Assembly: GCF_000967495.1 (NCBI RefSeq)
Contig: NZ_JXXU01000040.1
Location: 124,001 to 188,000, forward strand
From: Vibrio neptunius
Lineage (GTDB): Bacteria; Pseudomonadota; Gammaproteobacteria; Enterobacterales; Vibrionaceae
DNA: 64,000 bases
Direction of reading: 5' to 3'
The notes below the pieces were generated by a model that had not been told where the DNA came from, did no database searches, and saw only the letters and a list, made by a program, of their open reading frames with translations. A program made the translations under genes and the position numbers. Every line of letters starts with the position of its first letter. Position 1 is the stretch's first letter. Shown in pieces: positions 45,408-54,247 of this stretch.

Positions 45408-46231
45408 TTCACAACGGTGAAGTAAATCCACATACCGGATATATCGACAATCGAGGCTAACACTGGGCTCACCAATACAGCTGGGTCCAGTTTGAACGCC
45501 CGAGCGAGAATCGGTAACAAACCGCCTAAGGTTGTCGACATCGTTACCTGAATAAACAGTGCGACTGCAATCGCCAGTGCGATATTGATGAGTTCAAAGC
45601 CACCCGTTGATGCGCCATCACTAAACAGCATGACCCTGCCAACAATGACCAGCGCGATAGCCAAAGCCAAACACAGTGCGACACGACTTTCTTTCCAAAA
45701 CACCGCCAACCACTGGCGCTTTTTCAGCTCCCCTGTCGCTAAAGCTCGTATCACCAAAGTCGCCGCTTGAGAACCCGTGTTGCCGCCAGCTGCAGCAATG
45801 ACGGGCATATAAACCGCCAACAACACTAGTTGACTCAAGGTATCCTCATACTGGGCAATGATTAACCCAGAAACAATACCCAACAACGCCAAGGCAATGA
45901 TCCAGCCAATGCGCTGTTTCACGTGCCCCAATACTGATGTACTAAGGTAACTGTTAGATGTTTCCACCTCTGAATGAATCAGGCCTAATTGGTGCGCGTA
46001 ATGGCGCGCGAGCTTGTCATGACCTTCATTTTCCAGCACAGAAATCAACTGCTGGACATAGCCAACTGAACAGTGGTGCAAGATAGCTACCGCTTCTTCA
46101 ATAGGCATCACAGTCAACAAGTGAACCTGTTGTTGTTGCTCGTATTGCAGAAATGCATTGCGAGCTGCCCCAATTTCTTCCGAAGAGAAATGTAGGGTGT
46201 TTTCAATGTATGTATTGCTCATTACCGTCAT
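45386..46231 (-). CDS. Short MgtE-type Mg2+ transporter lacking CBS domains
   Basis: 281 aa. The C-terminal half is an MgtE membrane domain with five helices (from about residue 108): the pore motif YMPVIAAAGGNTGSQAATLVIRALATGE and the last helix with Asp in SIVDISGMWIYF are intact. The first ~105 residues resemble the helical MgtE N-domain, but the CBS pair that senses cytosolic Mg2+ in full-length MgtE (about 450 aa) is missing. The start is the ATG at 46231 with GGGAG 7 bases before it. A structured leader with a short ORF lies upstream. Transport of Mg2+ or another divalent cation is inferred. Confidence 0.85.
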   Translation of the reverse strand: MTVMSNTYIENTLHFSSEEIGAARNAFLQYEQQQQVHLLTVMPIEEAVAILHHCSVGYVQQLISVLENEGHDKLARHYAHQLGLIHSEVETSNSYLSTSVLGHVKQRIGWIIALALLGIVSGLIIAQYEDTLSQLVLLAVYMPVIAAAGGNTGSQAATLVIRALATGELKKRQWLAVFWKESRVALCLALAIALVIVGRVMLFSDGASTGGFELINIALAIAVALFIQVTMSTTLGGLLPILARAFKLDPAVLVSPVLASIVDISGMWIYFTVVNHFLGIA

Positions 46232-46371
46232 GGCGAATCTCCCGATTGGCAGTAGGTAACGACCATCTAGTTACAGCAAGCACAACAAGCCAAACGCATA
46301 TTGAGTATGAGTCTGTAACTGAATACTAGATAGGAAGGAGAAAAATCTGAGATTACTCAAGAAAAGAGACA

Positions 46372-46390
46372 CTCTGCCACTTTGGCAGAG
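46372..46390 (-). terminator. Hairpin C in the mgtE-like leader, possible attenuator
   Basis: CTCTGCC (46372-46378) and GGCAGAG (46384-46390) with a 5-base loop; on the minus strand a pyrimidine/T-rich TGTCTCTTTTCTT follows. The stem resembles hairpin A at 46479-46493, so the two could exchange strands. Confidence 0.45.
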
Positions 46391-46401
46391 ACGAAGATCG
46401 C

Positions 46402-46456
46402 CAATACCGAAGCGGTTTATTTTTCTCCCTTCATACTAGGAGGATGGTCGGTATTG
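46402..46456 (-). promoter_or_regulatory. Hairpin B enclosing the leader ORF
   Basis: CAATACCGA (46402-46410) and TCGGTATTG (46448-46456) are perfect 9-bp complements. One arm lies in codons 2-5 of the leader ORF, the other just after its stop, so ribosomes on the ORF would open this stem. Confidence 0.5.
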
Positions 46457-46461
46457 TTCAT
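46417..46461 (-). CDS. 14-residue leader peptide ORF upstream of the mgtE-like gene
   Basis: ATG at 46461, preceded by GGAG with a 6-base spacer (GGAGATTTTTATG); it encodes MNNTDHPPSMKGEK and stops at TAA. It contains a Pro-Pro pair. Its position between stem-loops in the leader of a Mg2+ transporter recalls the mgtA and corA leader peptides of enterobacteria, though the sequence is unrelated. Too short for homology to be informative. Confidence 0.5.
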   Translation of the reverse strand: MNNTDHPPSMKGEK

Positions 46462-46478
46462 AAAAATCTCCGAATGAA

Positions 46479-46493
46479 CTGCCAGTTTGGCAG
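46479..46493 (-). promoter_or_regulatory. Hairpin A at the predicted 5' end of the mgtE-like transcript
   Basis: CTGCC-AGTTT-GGCAG. It begins one base after the transcription start predicted from the extended -10 (46494). Confidence 0.45.
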
Positions 46494-46500
46494 CGCGAGC

Positions 46501-46509
46501 ATGATAACA
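46501..46509 (-). promoter_or_regulatory. Extended -10 promoter of the mgtE-like leader
   Basis: Minus strand TGTTATCAT fits the TGnTATnAT extended -10. A TTGACT lies further upstream (46533-46528), but its spacing of 21 is too long for a standard -35. Predicted start: 46494. Confidence 0.45.
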
Positions 46510-46575
46510 AAGCGCAGGCTTTTTTACAGTCAATTTAATGAAAAAATCTCAGACTATTGACCAAATTTCTCGTAT

Positions 46576-46604
46576 TAAAAAAGCGCCATTGAGGCGCTTT
46601 TTGT
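46576..46604 (-). terminator. Terminator of tyrS
   Basis: AAAAAGCGCC and GGCGCTTTTT around ATTGA, 21 bases after the tyrS stop. Confidence 0.88.
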
Positions 46605-46624
46605 TATCGATTTTCAGCAGACGC

Positions 46625-47812
46625 TTACTTAATCGTAATACGAGCAAATTTACGTTTACCAACTTGGAATACATACGTACCTGCTTGCGGCGCAAACTTA
46701 GAATCGGCGACTTTCTCACTATCAATCTTCGCAGCACCTTGCTTGACCATACGCATCGCTTCAGAGGTCGACGCACATAGGCCAGCTTCTTTCAGAAGGT
46801 TGCTAACCGGAAGGCCTGCATCAAATTCAAACTCTGGCATTTCATCTGGAATTTGATTCTTAGCAAAACGATTCACGAACTCTTGCTCAGCTGAGTCTGC
46901 ATCCGCTTCGCTATGGAAGCGAGCAATGATCTCTTTTGCTAGCAAGACTTTAATGTCACGTGGGTTCTTACCTTCAGCAATACTTGCTTTAAACTGTTCG
47001 ATTTCTTCCAAAGGACGGAACGACAGCAGTTCGTAGTAACTCCACATCAAATCGTCTGAGATTGACATGATCTTACCGAACATTTCACTTGGTGCTTCAC
47101 TGATACCGATGTAGTTGTTAGCAGACTTCGACATTTTCTTCTCGCCGTCCAAACCAACAAGAAGTGGCATCATTAGTACCGCCTGTGGCTTCTGCCCATT
47201 CGCTTTTTGTAACTCGCGGCCCATCAGCAGGTTAAACTTCTGATCGGTACCACCTAGCTCAACGTCAGTTTCCATCGCAACGGAGTCCCAACCTTGCAGC
47301 AATGGGTACATAAACTCATGGATAGCGATTGGCTGACCGCCTGCGTAACGCTTTTTAAAGTCATCACGTTCAAGCATGCGAGCAACCGTTTGGTTCGCTG
47401 CAAGACGGATCATGCCTTCTGCGCCTAGTTCAGATAGCCATTCCGAGTTGAACTGAATCTTAGTTTTCGCAGGATCAAGGATCTTAAACACCTGTTCCTT
47501 GTAAGTTTCGGCATTTCGAAGTACATCTTCACGGCTCAGTGGTGGACGAGTACTGTTCTTACCCGTTGGGTCACCGACCATAGCGGTGAAATCACCGATA
47601 AGGAACGTCACTTCATGGCCAAGCTCTTGGAACAAGCGTAGCTTATTGAAAATAACCGTGTGACCCAGGTGAATGTCTGGAGCGGTTGGATCAGCACCCA
47701 ACTTAATACGTAGAGGACGATTCTCTTTCAGCTTTTCAATCAGCTCTTCTTCTGGAATTAGCTCTTCAACGCCGCGTTTAATCTCGGCCAGTGCAGCTTC
47801 AATGCTCGCCAT
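46625..47812 (-). CDS. tyrS: Tyrosyl-tRNA synthetase (class I)
   Basis: 395 aa. The HIGH-like motif is HLGHT (about 48-52), the tyrosine pocket follows, the KMSKS motif is GEKKMSKSANNYIG (near 230), and a C-terminal S4-like RNA-binding domain (from about 330) ends at KRKFARITIK. It belongs to the TyrRS type common in Vibrio and Pseudomonas, slightly shorter than E. coli TyrS. Divergent from the M23 peptidase gene with a 128-base gap. Confidence 0.95.
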   Translation of the reverse strand: MASIEAALAEIKRGVEELIPEEELIEKLKENRPLRIKLGADPTAPDIHLGHTVIFNKLRLFQELGHEVTFLIGDFTAMVGDPTGKNSTRPPLSREDVLRNAETYKEQVFKILDPAKTKIQFNSEWLSELGAEGMIRLAANQTVARMLERDDFKKRYAGGQPIAIHEFMYPLLQGWDSVAMETDVELGGTDQKFNLLMGRELQKANGQKPQAVLMMPLLVGLDGEKKMSKSANNYIGISEAPSEMFGKIMSISDDLMWSYYELLSFRPLEEIEQFKASIAEGKNPRDIKVLLAKEIIARFHSEADADSAEQEFVNRFAKNQIPDEMPEFEFDAGLPVSNLLKEAGLCASTSEAMRMVKQGAAKIDSEKVADSKFAPQAGTYVFQVGKRKFARITIK

Positions 47813-47940
47813 TCTTGTTCACTCCCACAGATTTGGCAAAAATTTGGTAATTTCCCATCTTACTTGAATAGCGATGCTTTTTGAAACCAGTTAGACTAAA
47901 CAGCTAGCTATTTTTACTGAATTTTTTAGAACGAACATAA

Positions 47941-49227
47941 ATGTTGTCTATTTTTGCTCGACTTCCATGGATGCACCGAGCCTGTATCACCTTATTTAGT
48001 GCACTGATTGTCATCGCACTTTTTCTGCCATCACCTCAAGATCTCAGACCGGATGAGAAGCTTTATGAGGTTGGTGAACACTACCCTATCGCAATCGATG
48101 CTGAGGCGTTGATGTCTTCTGATTCAGAAAACACAGCGGCCTCACTGCGCTGGGAGAAACACACCATAGGTTCTGGTGACAGCATGGCTCTGCTTTTTCA
48201 ACGAGCTGGTCTCTCATCCCGCCTACTGTATGATCTGACCACAACCAGCAAAGAAATTAAGCAGCAGCTGACACGAGTCCGTCCTGGCGACTCATTTCAG
48301 TTCGGTTTCGACACAAATGATCAACTGGTCCAGATAAAGCGTCAGCTCAATGCTTACGAAACCTTTTTAATTACCCGCTCTGAGACTGGATTTACTTCGC
48401 AACTCAATAAAAAAGAAGTCTCTTACCAATACAACTATGCAGAAGCAGACATCACGTCCAATTTCTGGAACGCGGGGGTTGGTGCAGGCCTCACTGCCAA
48501 TCAGATTATGGAGTTGGCGGGTATTTTTGGCTGGGACATTGATTTCGCGCTCGACATCCGTAAAGGCGATCATTTTGAGATCCTGTATCAGGAACGCGTG
48601 GTAGAGGGAGAAGTGGTTGGACGTGGTAAGATTATCGCAGCAATTTTTACCAACCAAGGCGACACCTTCAAAGCGATTATCAATGATAAGAATGGCAACT
48701 ACTACGATGAAAATGGTCGTGCGATGAAGAAAGCCTTCTTGCGTTCGCCACTGGATTTCCGTCGTGTTTCTTCCAACTTTAATCCTCGCCGTCGCCACCC
48801 AGTGACAGGAAAAGTACGTGCACACAGAGGAACAGATTACGCAGCCCCTGTAGGAACACCAATTTGGGCCGCTGGTGATGGTATCGTGCAAAAATCCAGC
48901 TACAACCAGTTCAATGGTAATTACGTATTCATCAAACACAGCAATACTTACATCACCAAGTACTTGCACTTAACTAAGCGAACGGTGAAAACCGGTCAGC
49001 GTGTCAAACAAGGCCAAACTATTGGTACTTTAGGCGGAACAGGACGAGTGACTGGCCCTCACCTGCATTATGAGTTCCTAGTCAATGGTGTTCACAAGAA
49101 CCCAAGAACCGTTAAACTTCCGCAATCTAAGTCATTAACTGGTAAAGATAAAGCCACCTTTATCGCCAACGCCAAGTTAAGGCTAGAAAAACTTGATCGC
49201 TACGGTGAACTGCTCGCGACTCGTTAA
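47941..49227 (+). CDS. M23-family peptidoglycan endopeptidase (Shy/MepM type)
   Basis: 428 aa. An uncleaved membrane anchor or signal sequence covers about 12-30 (ACITLFSALIVIALFL). An OapA/LysM-like domain (HTIGSGDSMALLFQRAGLSSRLLYDL, about 76-125) comes next, then a linker domain and the LytM/M23 domain (about 285-385), with Zn ligands in HRGTDY and HLHYEF. It is expected to cut D,D-crosslinks in the periplasm. V. cholerae has three such enzymes (ShyA, ShyB, ShyC); which one this matches I cannot say from sequence alone. Confidence 0.92.
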   Translation: MLSIFARLPWMHRACITLFSALIVIALFLPSPQDLRPDEKLYEVGEHYPIAIDAEALMSSDSENTAASLRWEKHTIGSGDSMALLFQRAGLSSRLLYDLTTTSKEIKQQLTRVRPGDSFQFGFDTNDQLVQIKRQLNAYETFLITRSETGFTSQLNKKEVSYQYNYAEADITSNFWNAGVGAGLTANQIMELAGIFGWDIDFALDIRKGDHFEILYQERVVEGEVVGRGKIIAAIFTNQGDTFKAIINDKNGNYYDENGRAMKKAFLRSPLDFRRVSSNFNPRRRHPVTGKVRAHRGTDYAAPVGTPIWAAGDGIVQKSSYNQFNGNYVFIKHSNTYITKYLHLTKRTVKTGQRVKQGQTIGTLGGTGRVTGPHLHYEFLVNGVHKNPRTVKLPQSKSLTGKDKATFIANAKLRLEKLDRYGELLATR

Positions 49228-49238
49228 ACTGTTTTAAG

Positions 49239-49266
49239 AAAAAGCCCGCTACTGCGGGCTTTTTTA
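49239..49266. terminator. Bidirectional terminator between the M23 gene and vexM
   Basis: AAAAAGCCCGC and GCGGGCTTTTTT around TACT. Its T run touches the stop codon of the convergent vexM. Confidence 0.9.
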
Positions 49267-52200
49267 ATCTTCTACAATGATATTCGCGTTTTCTTCAACC
49301 TTGTGCTGCCGACCCAACATCAGCAAGCATGGTGTCAACACCAAAGTTAATACCGTTGCAAACGCTAGCCCTCCAGCAACGGCGGTTGCCAATTGCGACC
49401 ACCACTGAGTGCTTGGCGCACCGAACTCAACTTTCTGATTAATCAAGTCGATATTCATCTCCAATACCATAGGTAGAAGACCTAGAATTGTCGTCACTGT
49501 GGTTAGCAGAACTGGACGCAAACGCTGCATCCCTGTCCTTAAAATCGCATCTCGCTTATCCATACCGCGCTTGAGAAGTTGATTGTAGGTATCAATCAAA
49601 ACGATGTTGTTATTCACCACAATCCCCGCCAAAGCAATAACCCCAATCCCTGACATGATAACGCCAAATGGCTTTTGGAAGATAAGTAAGCCAACAAAAA
49701 CGCCCACGGTGGAGAACAGCACAGCACTGAGGATTAAAAATGCCTGATAGAAGCTATTAAACTGAGTGATCAAGATTAACGCCATCACTACTAAAGCGAT
49801 CAAAAATGCCTTCTGTAAAAAAGCGGAGGAGTTTTCCTGTTCTTCATTCTGACCACGAATTTTAAACTCTACCCCGTTAGGTAAGTTCAGGCCAGTAAGC
49901 GCTTGTTCAATGTTGGGCAGCTCCAACGCTAAGTTGTAGCCCTCTTTCATGTCGGCAAAAATATTGATCACTCTATGTCCGTCTATACGCCGGATCGTGT
50001 CCTGTTTGTGATCAGGAACAATGCTGGCAAAATTGGTGATAGGGACCATACCTGCGGCGGTTTTGACTTTAAGCTGATCGAAACGGCCAATATCTCGCTT
50101 ATCCTCTGGGTAACGCACCAGAATATCGACCTCTTCAGTGGCATCGTCTGGTAAGTAGTCCCCAAGTTTGAGGCCATTAGTGACAAACTGAACTGTATTG
50201 CCTACCAATGTCGCATCAGCGAGAAAACGGGAGGCATCATCACGACGAATGTCTATCTGCCAGTCGATGCCTTCTTTACTCGATGTATCACTAATATTGG
50301 TAAAAGCAGGGGACGAATCGGCCCAGTGGCGAACCATTTTAGCAGCACGATCTAGCTCTCCTGGGGTACGCGTCGACATTTCGATAACCAGATCATGCTC
50401 CACAGGCGGCCCTGCATCTGGAAACTTGTACTCGATTTCTACTCCAGCATATTGGTCGGTCGTTTGCTTTAGTTCATCAATAATGGTTTTCACTTTACGA
50501 CGGTACTGCCAATCCACAGGCGTGATCTGAATCTGTCCGATTTCATCGTCGCCACCCGTTTTGGTATAAACGCTTTCAAATTCATCATGACCTAGCATGA
50601 CAGATTCGATATCACGCATGATGACGTCTTTTTCATTGATCGACAGATCGCCATAAGAACGTACTTTAACAGTAAAGAATGGCGGGTCTACTTCAGGGAA
50701 AAACTCTGCACCTAAGCCCGCTTTGGCATAGGTAAAGCCGACTCCCACAGCAAGTAAAATCGCGCTTAACAGAATCTTTAGTGGATGGCGTAAAGCGATG
50801 TTAAGTGTTTCAAGGTAGAGTTTAGTAAGCCCAGTGGCCTTGGAAAAGTCGCCATCATGCAGAGCAACCATTTTCTCACGTTGCTGTTTAGTGACATGCT
50901 GTGGCTTGCCAATCAAACCACCTAGTACAGGGACAAACAACAATGCCATCGCCAATGATGCTGCCAATGTAGCAATCAGTGTTAAAGGCAGGTATTTCAT
51001 AAACTCGCCTGTAATGTCTGGCCAAAATAATAACGGAGCAAATGCTGCTAAGGTTGTTGCGGTCGACGCTGTAATAGGCCATGCCATACGTTTAGCGGCA
51101 TCCCGATACGCATCTCGGCGAGCTGCTCCTTCTTGCATTCGACGATCAGCAAACTCCGTCACAACAATCGCCCCATCCACCAGCATGCCGACCGCCATGA
51201 TCAACGAGAACAGCACCACAATATTGACCGTCAAACCAAAAACAGAAAGAACCAATAACCCTGTGAGAAACGAGCCGGGAATGGAAATACCCACCAATAG
51301 TGCCGTTCGGACACCCAAGATAGCGATGATCACCACAACAACCAGAATGATCGCTGACAGAATATTGTTTTGTAGATCATTGAGCATCATTTTGACGTCT
51401 TTCGACTGATCCCAAGTGTATTTCACTTGCAAATTATTCGGCCAGTCAGCGCGCTTTTGACCTTCCTCCATCACCTGCTTGATCAAAGCGACAGTCTCAA
51501 TAATGTTTTCGCCCGCTCGCTTTTTAACATCCAAAACAATTGCAGATTCGCCATCAAGACGCGCGTAACTTTCAGGATCGCGAAACGCTCTGCGAACCGT
51601 TGCGACATCACCGAAAGTGATCACTTGTTTGCCTTCTACCTTAACTGGCAACTCTAGAACATCTTTCAACGAATCAAATACGGATGGAACTTTGACAGAG
51701 AAACGACCATAACCAGTGTCAACGAAACCTGCCGCCACGACTCGGTTATTGAGGGCAATCAGATTATAGATATCCGCTTGGTCTAATCCGTAGCTTTCCA
51801 TTAATAAAGGGTCAACAATGATCTCGACAATGTCTTCCCTATCACCAGCGATATCGACTTCTAAGATCTGACGGAAACTCTCCAGCTTATCTCGGAGTTG
51901 ACGGGCTATTTGCACTATGGTGCGCTCGGGCACCGTACCATACAAAACCACCGTCAAAGCCGGCTCTTCTGAAGCGAACGTTACCTCATTGACCGTCGGC
52001 TCATCACTGTCTTCCGGTAATTTGGGCTTCGCTAAGTCCACCGCTTCTCGCACATCCGCCATGGCTTTATTCAGATCCACACCGACACTGAACTCCAACT
52101 GCACAGAAGCATGCCCTTCGGAAGCGGTTGAGGTCATCTCCTTGACCCCTTCAATCGAGCGCAACTCTTGCTCGATTGGACGAACCAAGAGGCGTTCAGC

Positions 52201-52377
52201 ATCGGTAGGTGAAATCCCCTGATGCCCCACGGATACATAAATGATTGGAATGGTGATATCTGGGCTGGATTCTTTAGGTACCGTCAGGTAAGTCATAACA
52301 CCAGCTATCAAAACGAAAACCAATAGCACCAATATGGTACGGGTACGAGATAAAGCCGCATCAATTAAGGCGTACAT
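49264..52377 (-). CDS. vexM: RND-family efflux pump, inner-membrane transporter (VexM-like)
   Basis: 1037 aa, 12-helix AcrB/MdtB-type proton antiporter. TM1 lies near 12-33, followed by a periplasmic loop with GxxGISPTDAERLLVRPIEQELRSIEGV, TM2-6 with the Asp pair region GMLVDGAIVVTEFADRR, the second periplasmic half (about 555-850), and TM7-12 with VVNNNIVLIDTYNQL. It pairs with the fusion protein gene 12 bases upstream. The gene order tyrS, M23, RND, MFP, erpA, hemL equals VC0631-VC0626, where I recall VexM/VexL. No outer-membrane channel is encoded here, so it probably uses TolC. Confidence 0.9.
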   Translation of the reverse strand: MYALIDAALSRTRTILVLLVFVLIAGVMTYLTVPKESSPDITIPIIYVSVGHQGISPTDAERLLVRPIEQELRSIEGVKEMTSTASEGHASVQLEFSVGVDLNKAMADVREAVDLAKPKLPEDSDEPTVNEVTFASEEPALTVVLYGTVPERTIVQIARQLRDKLESFRQILEVDIAGDREDIVEIIVDPLLMESYGLDQADIYNLIALNNRVVAAGFVDTGYGRFSVKVPSVFDSLKDVLELPVKVEGKQVITFGDVATVRRAFRDPESYARLDGESAIVLDVKKRAGENIIETVALIKQVMEEGQKRADWPNNLQVKYTWDQSKDVKMMLNDLQNNILSAIILVVVVIIAILGVRTALLVGISIPGSFLTGLLVLSVFGLTVNIVVLFSLIMAVGMLVDGAIVVTEFADRRMQEGAARRDAYRDAAKRMAWPITASTATTLAAFAPLLFWPDITGEFMKYLPLTLIATLAASLAMALLFVPVLGGLIGKPQHVTKQQREKMVALHDGDFSKATGLTKLYLETLNIALRHPLKILLSAILLAVGVGFTYAKAGLGAEFFPEVDPPFFTVKVRSYGDLSINEKDVIMRDIESVMLGHDEFESVYTKTGGDDEIGQIQITPVDWQYRRKVKTIIDELKQTTDQYAGVEIEYKFPDAGPPVEHDLVIEMSTRTPGELDRAAKMVRHWADSSPAFTNISDTSSKEGIDWQIDIRRDDASRFLADATLVGNTVQFVTNGLKLGDYLPDDATEEVDILVRYPEDKRDIGRFDQLKVKTAAGMVPITNFASIVPDHKQDTIRRIDGHRVINIFADMKEGYNLALELPNIEQALTGLNLPNGVEFKIRGQNEEQENSSAFLQKAFLIALVVMALILITQFNSFYQAFLILSAVLFSTVGVFVGLLIFQKPFGVIMSGIGVIALAGIVVNNNIVLIDTYNQLLKRGMDKRDAILRTGMQRLRPVLLTTVTTILGLLPMVLEMNIDLINQKVEFGAPSTQWWSQLATAVAGGLAFATVLTLVLTPCLLMLGRQHKVEENANIIVED

Positions 52378-52389
52378 AATGACTCCTTA

Positions 52390-53469
52390 CTATTGCTGCT
52401 CGACAGCGATCACTTGATCGCCGTCTCGTACAAAACCTTGCCCGGTGGCGATAATACTGACCTGCTCACCCAAGCCTGTCAGCCACACGCCGTCCTGCTC
52501 TGCTTTTACTAGCTGAATCGGAATAAAGTGCACTCGTTCATCGACAAGCGTTTTAACCCCTAAGTTGCCAGATTCATCCAAGGCCAACATTGCTGGAGTC
52601 ACCTTCACCGCCAATTGCTGCTTAAGATTGAGTTCCACTTCTGCACTGATCCCTGCAGGGATTTTTTGCTGTGGATTAGGCAGAATAATTTCGATCGGAA
52701 AAGTATTGGTTGAAGCTGAAGAAATCCGAGAAATATAACGAACCTTACCCTCGACTTTTTCGCCACCAATAAAACTGACTGACGCAGGCTGGTTTAGTGT
52801 GAGGTCTTGGATATGCCGTTCGCTCACATCGGCTTCAATCACTATCTGACTAAGGTCAATCAAACTAGCGACCGGATCACCAACGCCAACAAAATCGCCG
52901 AGTTCGATATCTAAACTGTCGACAATACCGCTAAATGGTGCCGTGACCGCGGTGTTTCTCAGAGCAATCTTGGCATTACTGACCATTGCTTTGGCTTCAA
53001 CTAAGGCTGCCTGCGCATTGCTGAAAGCCACCTCACCTTGTAATCCTTTATCCTTAAGTGACTGAGCCGCCTTGTATTCTTTCTCACGCACTTTGAGCAT
53101 GGCCTTAGCACGCTCAAGCTGGATCTCCAAATCCCCTTTATCAATCAAAGCAATGGTTTGCCCCTGCTTGACGCTATATCCCTTACGTACTTTTAACTCA
53201 ACGATTTTACCCGCGATCTCTGCACCGAGCTTGGCCTGTTTTTCTGGTGCGGTTCTGCCGTATAAGTCGATAGATTTATGGGTACTTTGAGCAGTAAAGG
53301 TCTGAAAGGCCACTTTCGCCAATGGCACAACCTCTTGTTGATGCTCAGGCTGACCACCGTCCGCTTTGAGTGTACCAAGGCCAAGCCAAATTGATAAAAT
53401 GAGAATAATAACGAGTGAAACAATGTAGGGTCTGACCGCGAGAAAACGGAATAGTGAAAATCTGCCCAT
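52390..53469 (-). CDS. vexL: RND efflux membrane fusion protein (VexL-like)
   Basis: 359 aa from ATG 53469 (MGRFSLFRFLAVRPYIVSLVIIL), with AGGA 5 bases upstream; the frame stays open to 53529, but no SD supports an earlier start. One N-terminal transmembrane anchor (about 13-32) is followed by the lipoyl half-motifs (AGKIVELKVRKGYSVKQGQTIALID and the later NTAVTAPFSGIVDSLDIELGDFVGVGDPVASLID), an alpha-hairpin between them, and beta-barrel domains. Periplasmic adaptor for VexM; the two genes are one operon. Confidence 0.9.
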   Translation of the reverse strand: MGRFSLFRFLAVRPYIVSLVIILILSIWLGLGTLKADGGQPEHQQEVVPLAKVAFQTFTAQSTHKSIDLYGRTAPEKQAKLGAEIAGKIVELKVRKGYSVKQGQTIALIDKGDLEIQLERAKAMLKVREKEYKAAQSLKDKGLQGEVAFSNAQAALVEAKAMVSNAKIALRNTAVTAPFSGIVDSLDIELGDFVGVGDPVASLIDLSQIVIEADVSERHIQDLTLNQPASVSFIGGEKVEGKVRYISRISSASTNTFPIEIILPNPQQKIPAGISAEVELNLKQQLAVKVTPAMLALDESGNLGVKTLVDERVHFIPIQLVKAEQDGVWLTGLGEQVSIIATGQGFVRDGDQVIAVEQQ

Positions 53470-53602
53470 AACAATCCTTTGCTGAGTAAAAGCACCAACG
53501 CTTATAAGCTCAGGATATAAATTAACCAATAAAAAATAAAATACAGTCGGACAGTAATTTAGCCGAGGTCTCAGTTCTGGCCGAGTTGCATAGATATTTG
53601 GC

Positions 53603-53633
53603 AGAAAAAAGCCGCGACTTAGCGCGGCTCTTC
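53603..53633 (-). terminator. Terminator of erpA
   Basis: GCCGCG and CGCGGC arms around ACTTAG; on the minus strand TTTTTT follows. Confidence 0.85.
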
Positions 53634-53649
53634 AGATAAAGCTTTTGAT

Positions 53650-53991
53650 TTAGACACTGAATGAAGCGCCACAGCCACAAGTTGTTGTCGCATTGGGGTT
53701 ACTAACAAAGAAACGTGAACCTTCCAACCCCTCGGTATAATCTACTTGACCACCAACAAGATACTGTAAGCTCATTGGGTCAACCACAAGCGTGACGCCG
53801 CTATTTACAATCGTGGTATCGCCGTCATTGACACTCTCATCGAATGTGAAGCCATACTGAAAGCCGCTGCAGCCCCCACCCGTAATGTAAACACGCAACT
53901 TCAGGTTTGGATTTTCTTCTTCAGCGATTAGCGCGCCGACACGTTGTGCCGCTGCATCTGAAAATGTTAGTGGGATATTTAGTTCGCTCAC
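53650..53991 (-). CDS. erpA: A-type iron-sulfur carrier ErpA
   Basis: 113 aa from the GTG at 53991 (V/M-SELNIPLTFSDAAA), preceded by GAGG; a GTG at 54006 would add five residues and is less likely. The three Fe-S ligands are in GGGCSGFQYGF and the C-terminal CGCG. VVDPMSLQYLVGGQVDYTEGLEGSRF is an ErpA/IscA-type signature. It delivers Fe-S clusters to apoproteins, including enzymes of isoprenoid synthesis. Divergent from hemL, the same neighbour as in E. coli (hemL-clcA-erpA region). Confidence 0.95.
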   Translation of the reverse strand: MSELNIPLTFSDAAAQRVGALIAEEENPNLKLRVYITGGGCSGFQYGFTFDESVNDGDTTIVNSGVTLVVDPMSLQYLVGGQVDYTEGLEGSRFFVSNPNATTTCGCGASFSV

Positions 53992-54247
53992 GATGACCTC
54001 TCTCACTCATGTAAATCCAAATCACTGCACACAGTTTTGGATAAATCATCTTTCTATAATCGGTCCATTATCTAATACCTGAGTTATCCGTTCAAGTATT
54101 CACCACCTTTCGTCGATTTTTTTCATAAAAACTCCGCTTTCTTGATGGAAAACTGCCCATAATGTGGCGTAAAGCGTTTTCTTGAATAGGAATCGGCGGG
54201 TACAATGCCAGCCAAATTGGTCCGAGCAATCAAAAGAGGATATATCC

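Larger units (their letters stand above)
46232..46624. other. Intergenic region: tyrS terminator and mgtE-like leader
   Basis: 393 bases. From the right: the tyrS terminator (46576-46604), an extended -10 promoter (46501-46509), a 5'-end hairpin, a 14-codon leader ORF, hairpins B and C, then about 140 bases of leader before the mgtE-like gene. All elements except the tyrS terminator are read on the minus strand. Confidence 0.6.

Noticed and set aside
46232..46493. M-box (ykoK) Mg2+ riboswitch upstream of the mgtE-like gene
   Set aside because: I could not match the conserved M-box core; the elements seen fit a leader ORF with hairpins better.
48367..48969. 200-codon minus-strand open frame
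   Set aside because: Antisense to the M23 peptidase, which has clear zinc motifs and a signal/anchor sequence. Composition is not protein-like.
50834..51409. 191-codon plus-strand open frame
   Set aside because: Antisense to the RND transporter; a by-product of its codon usage.
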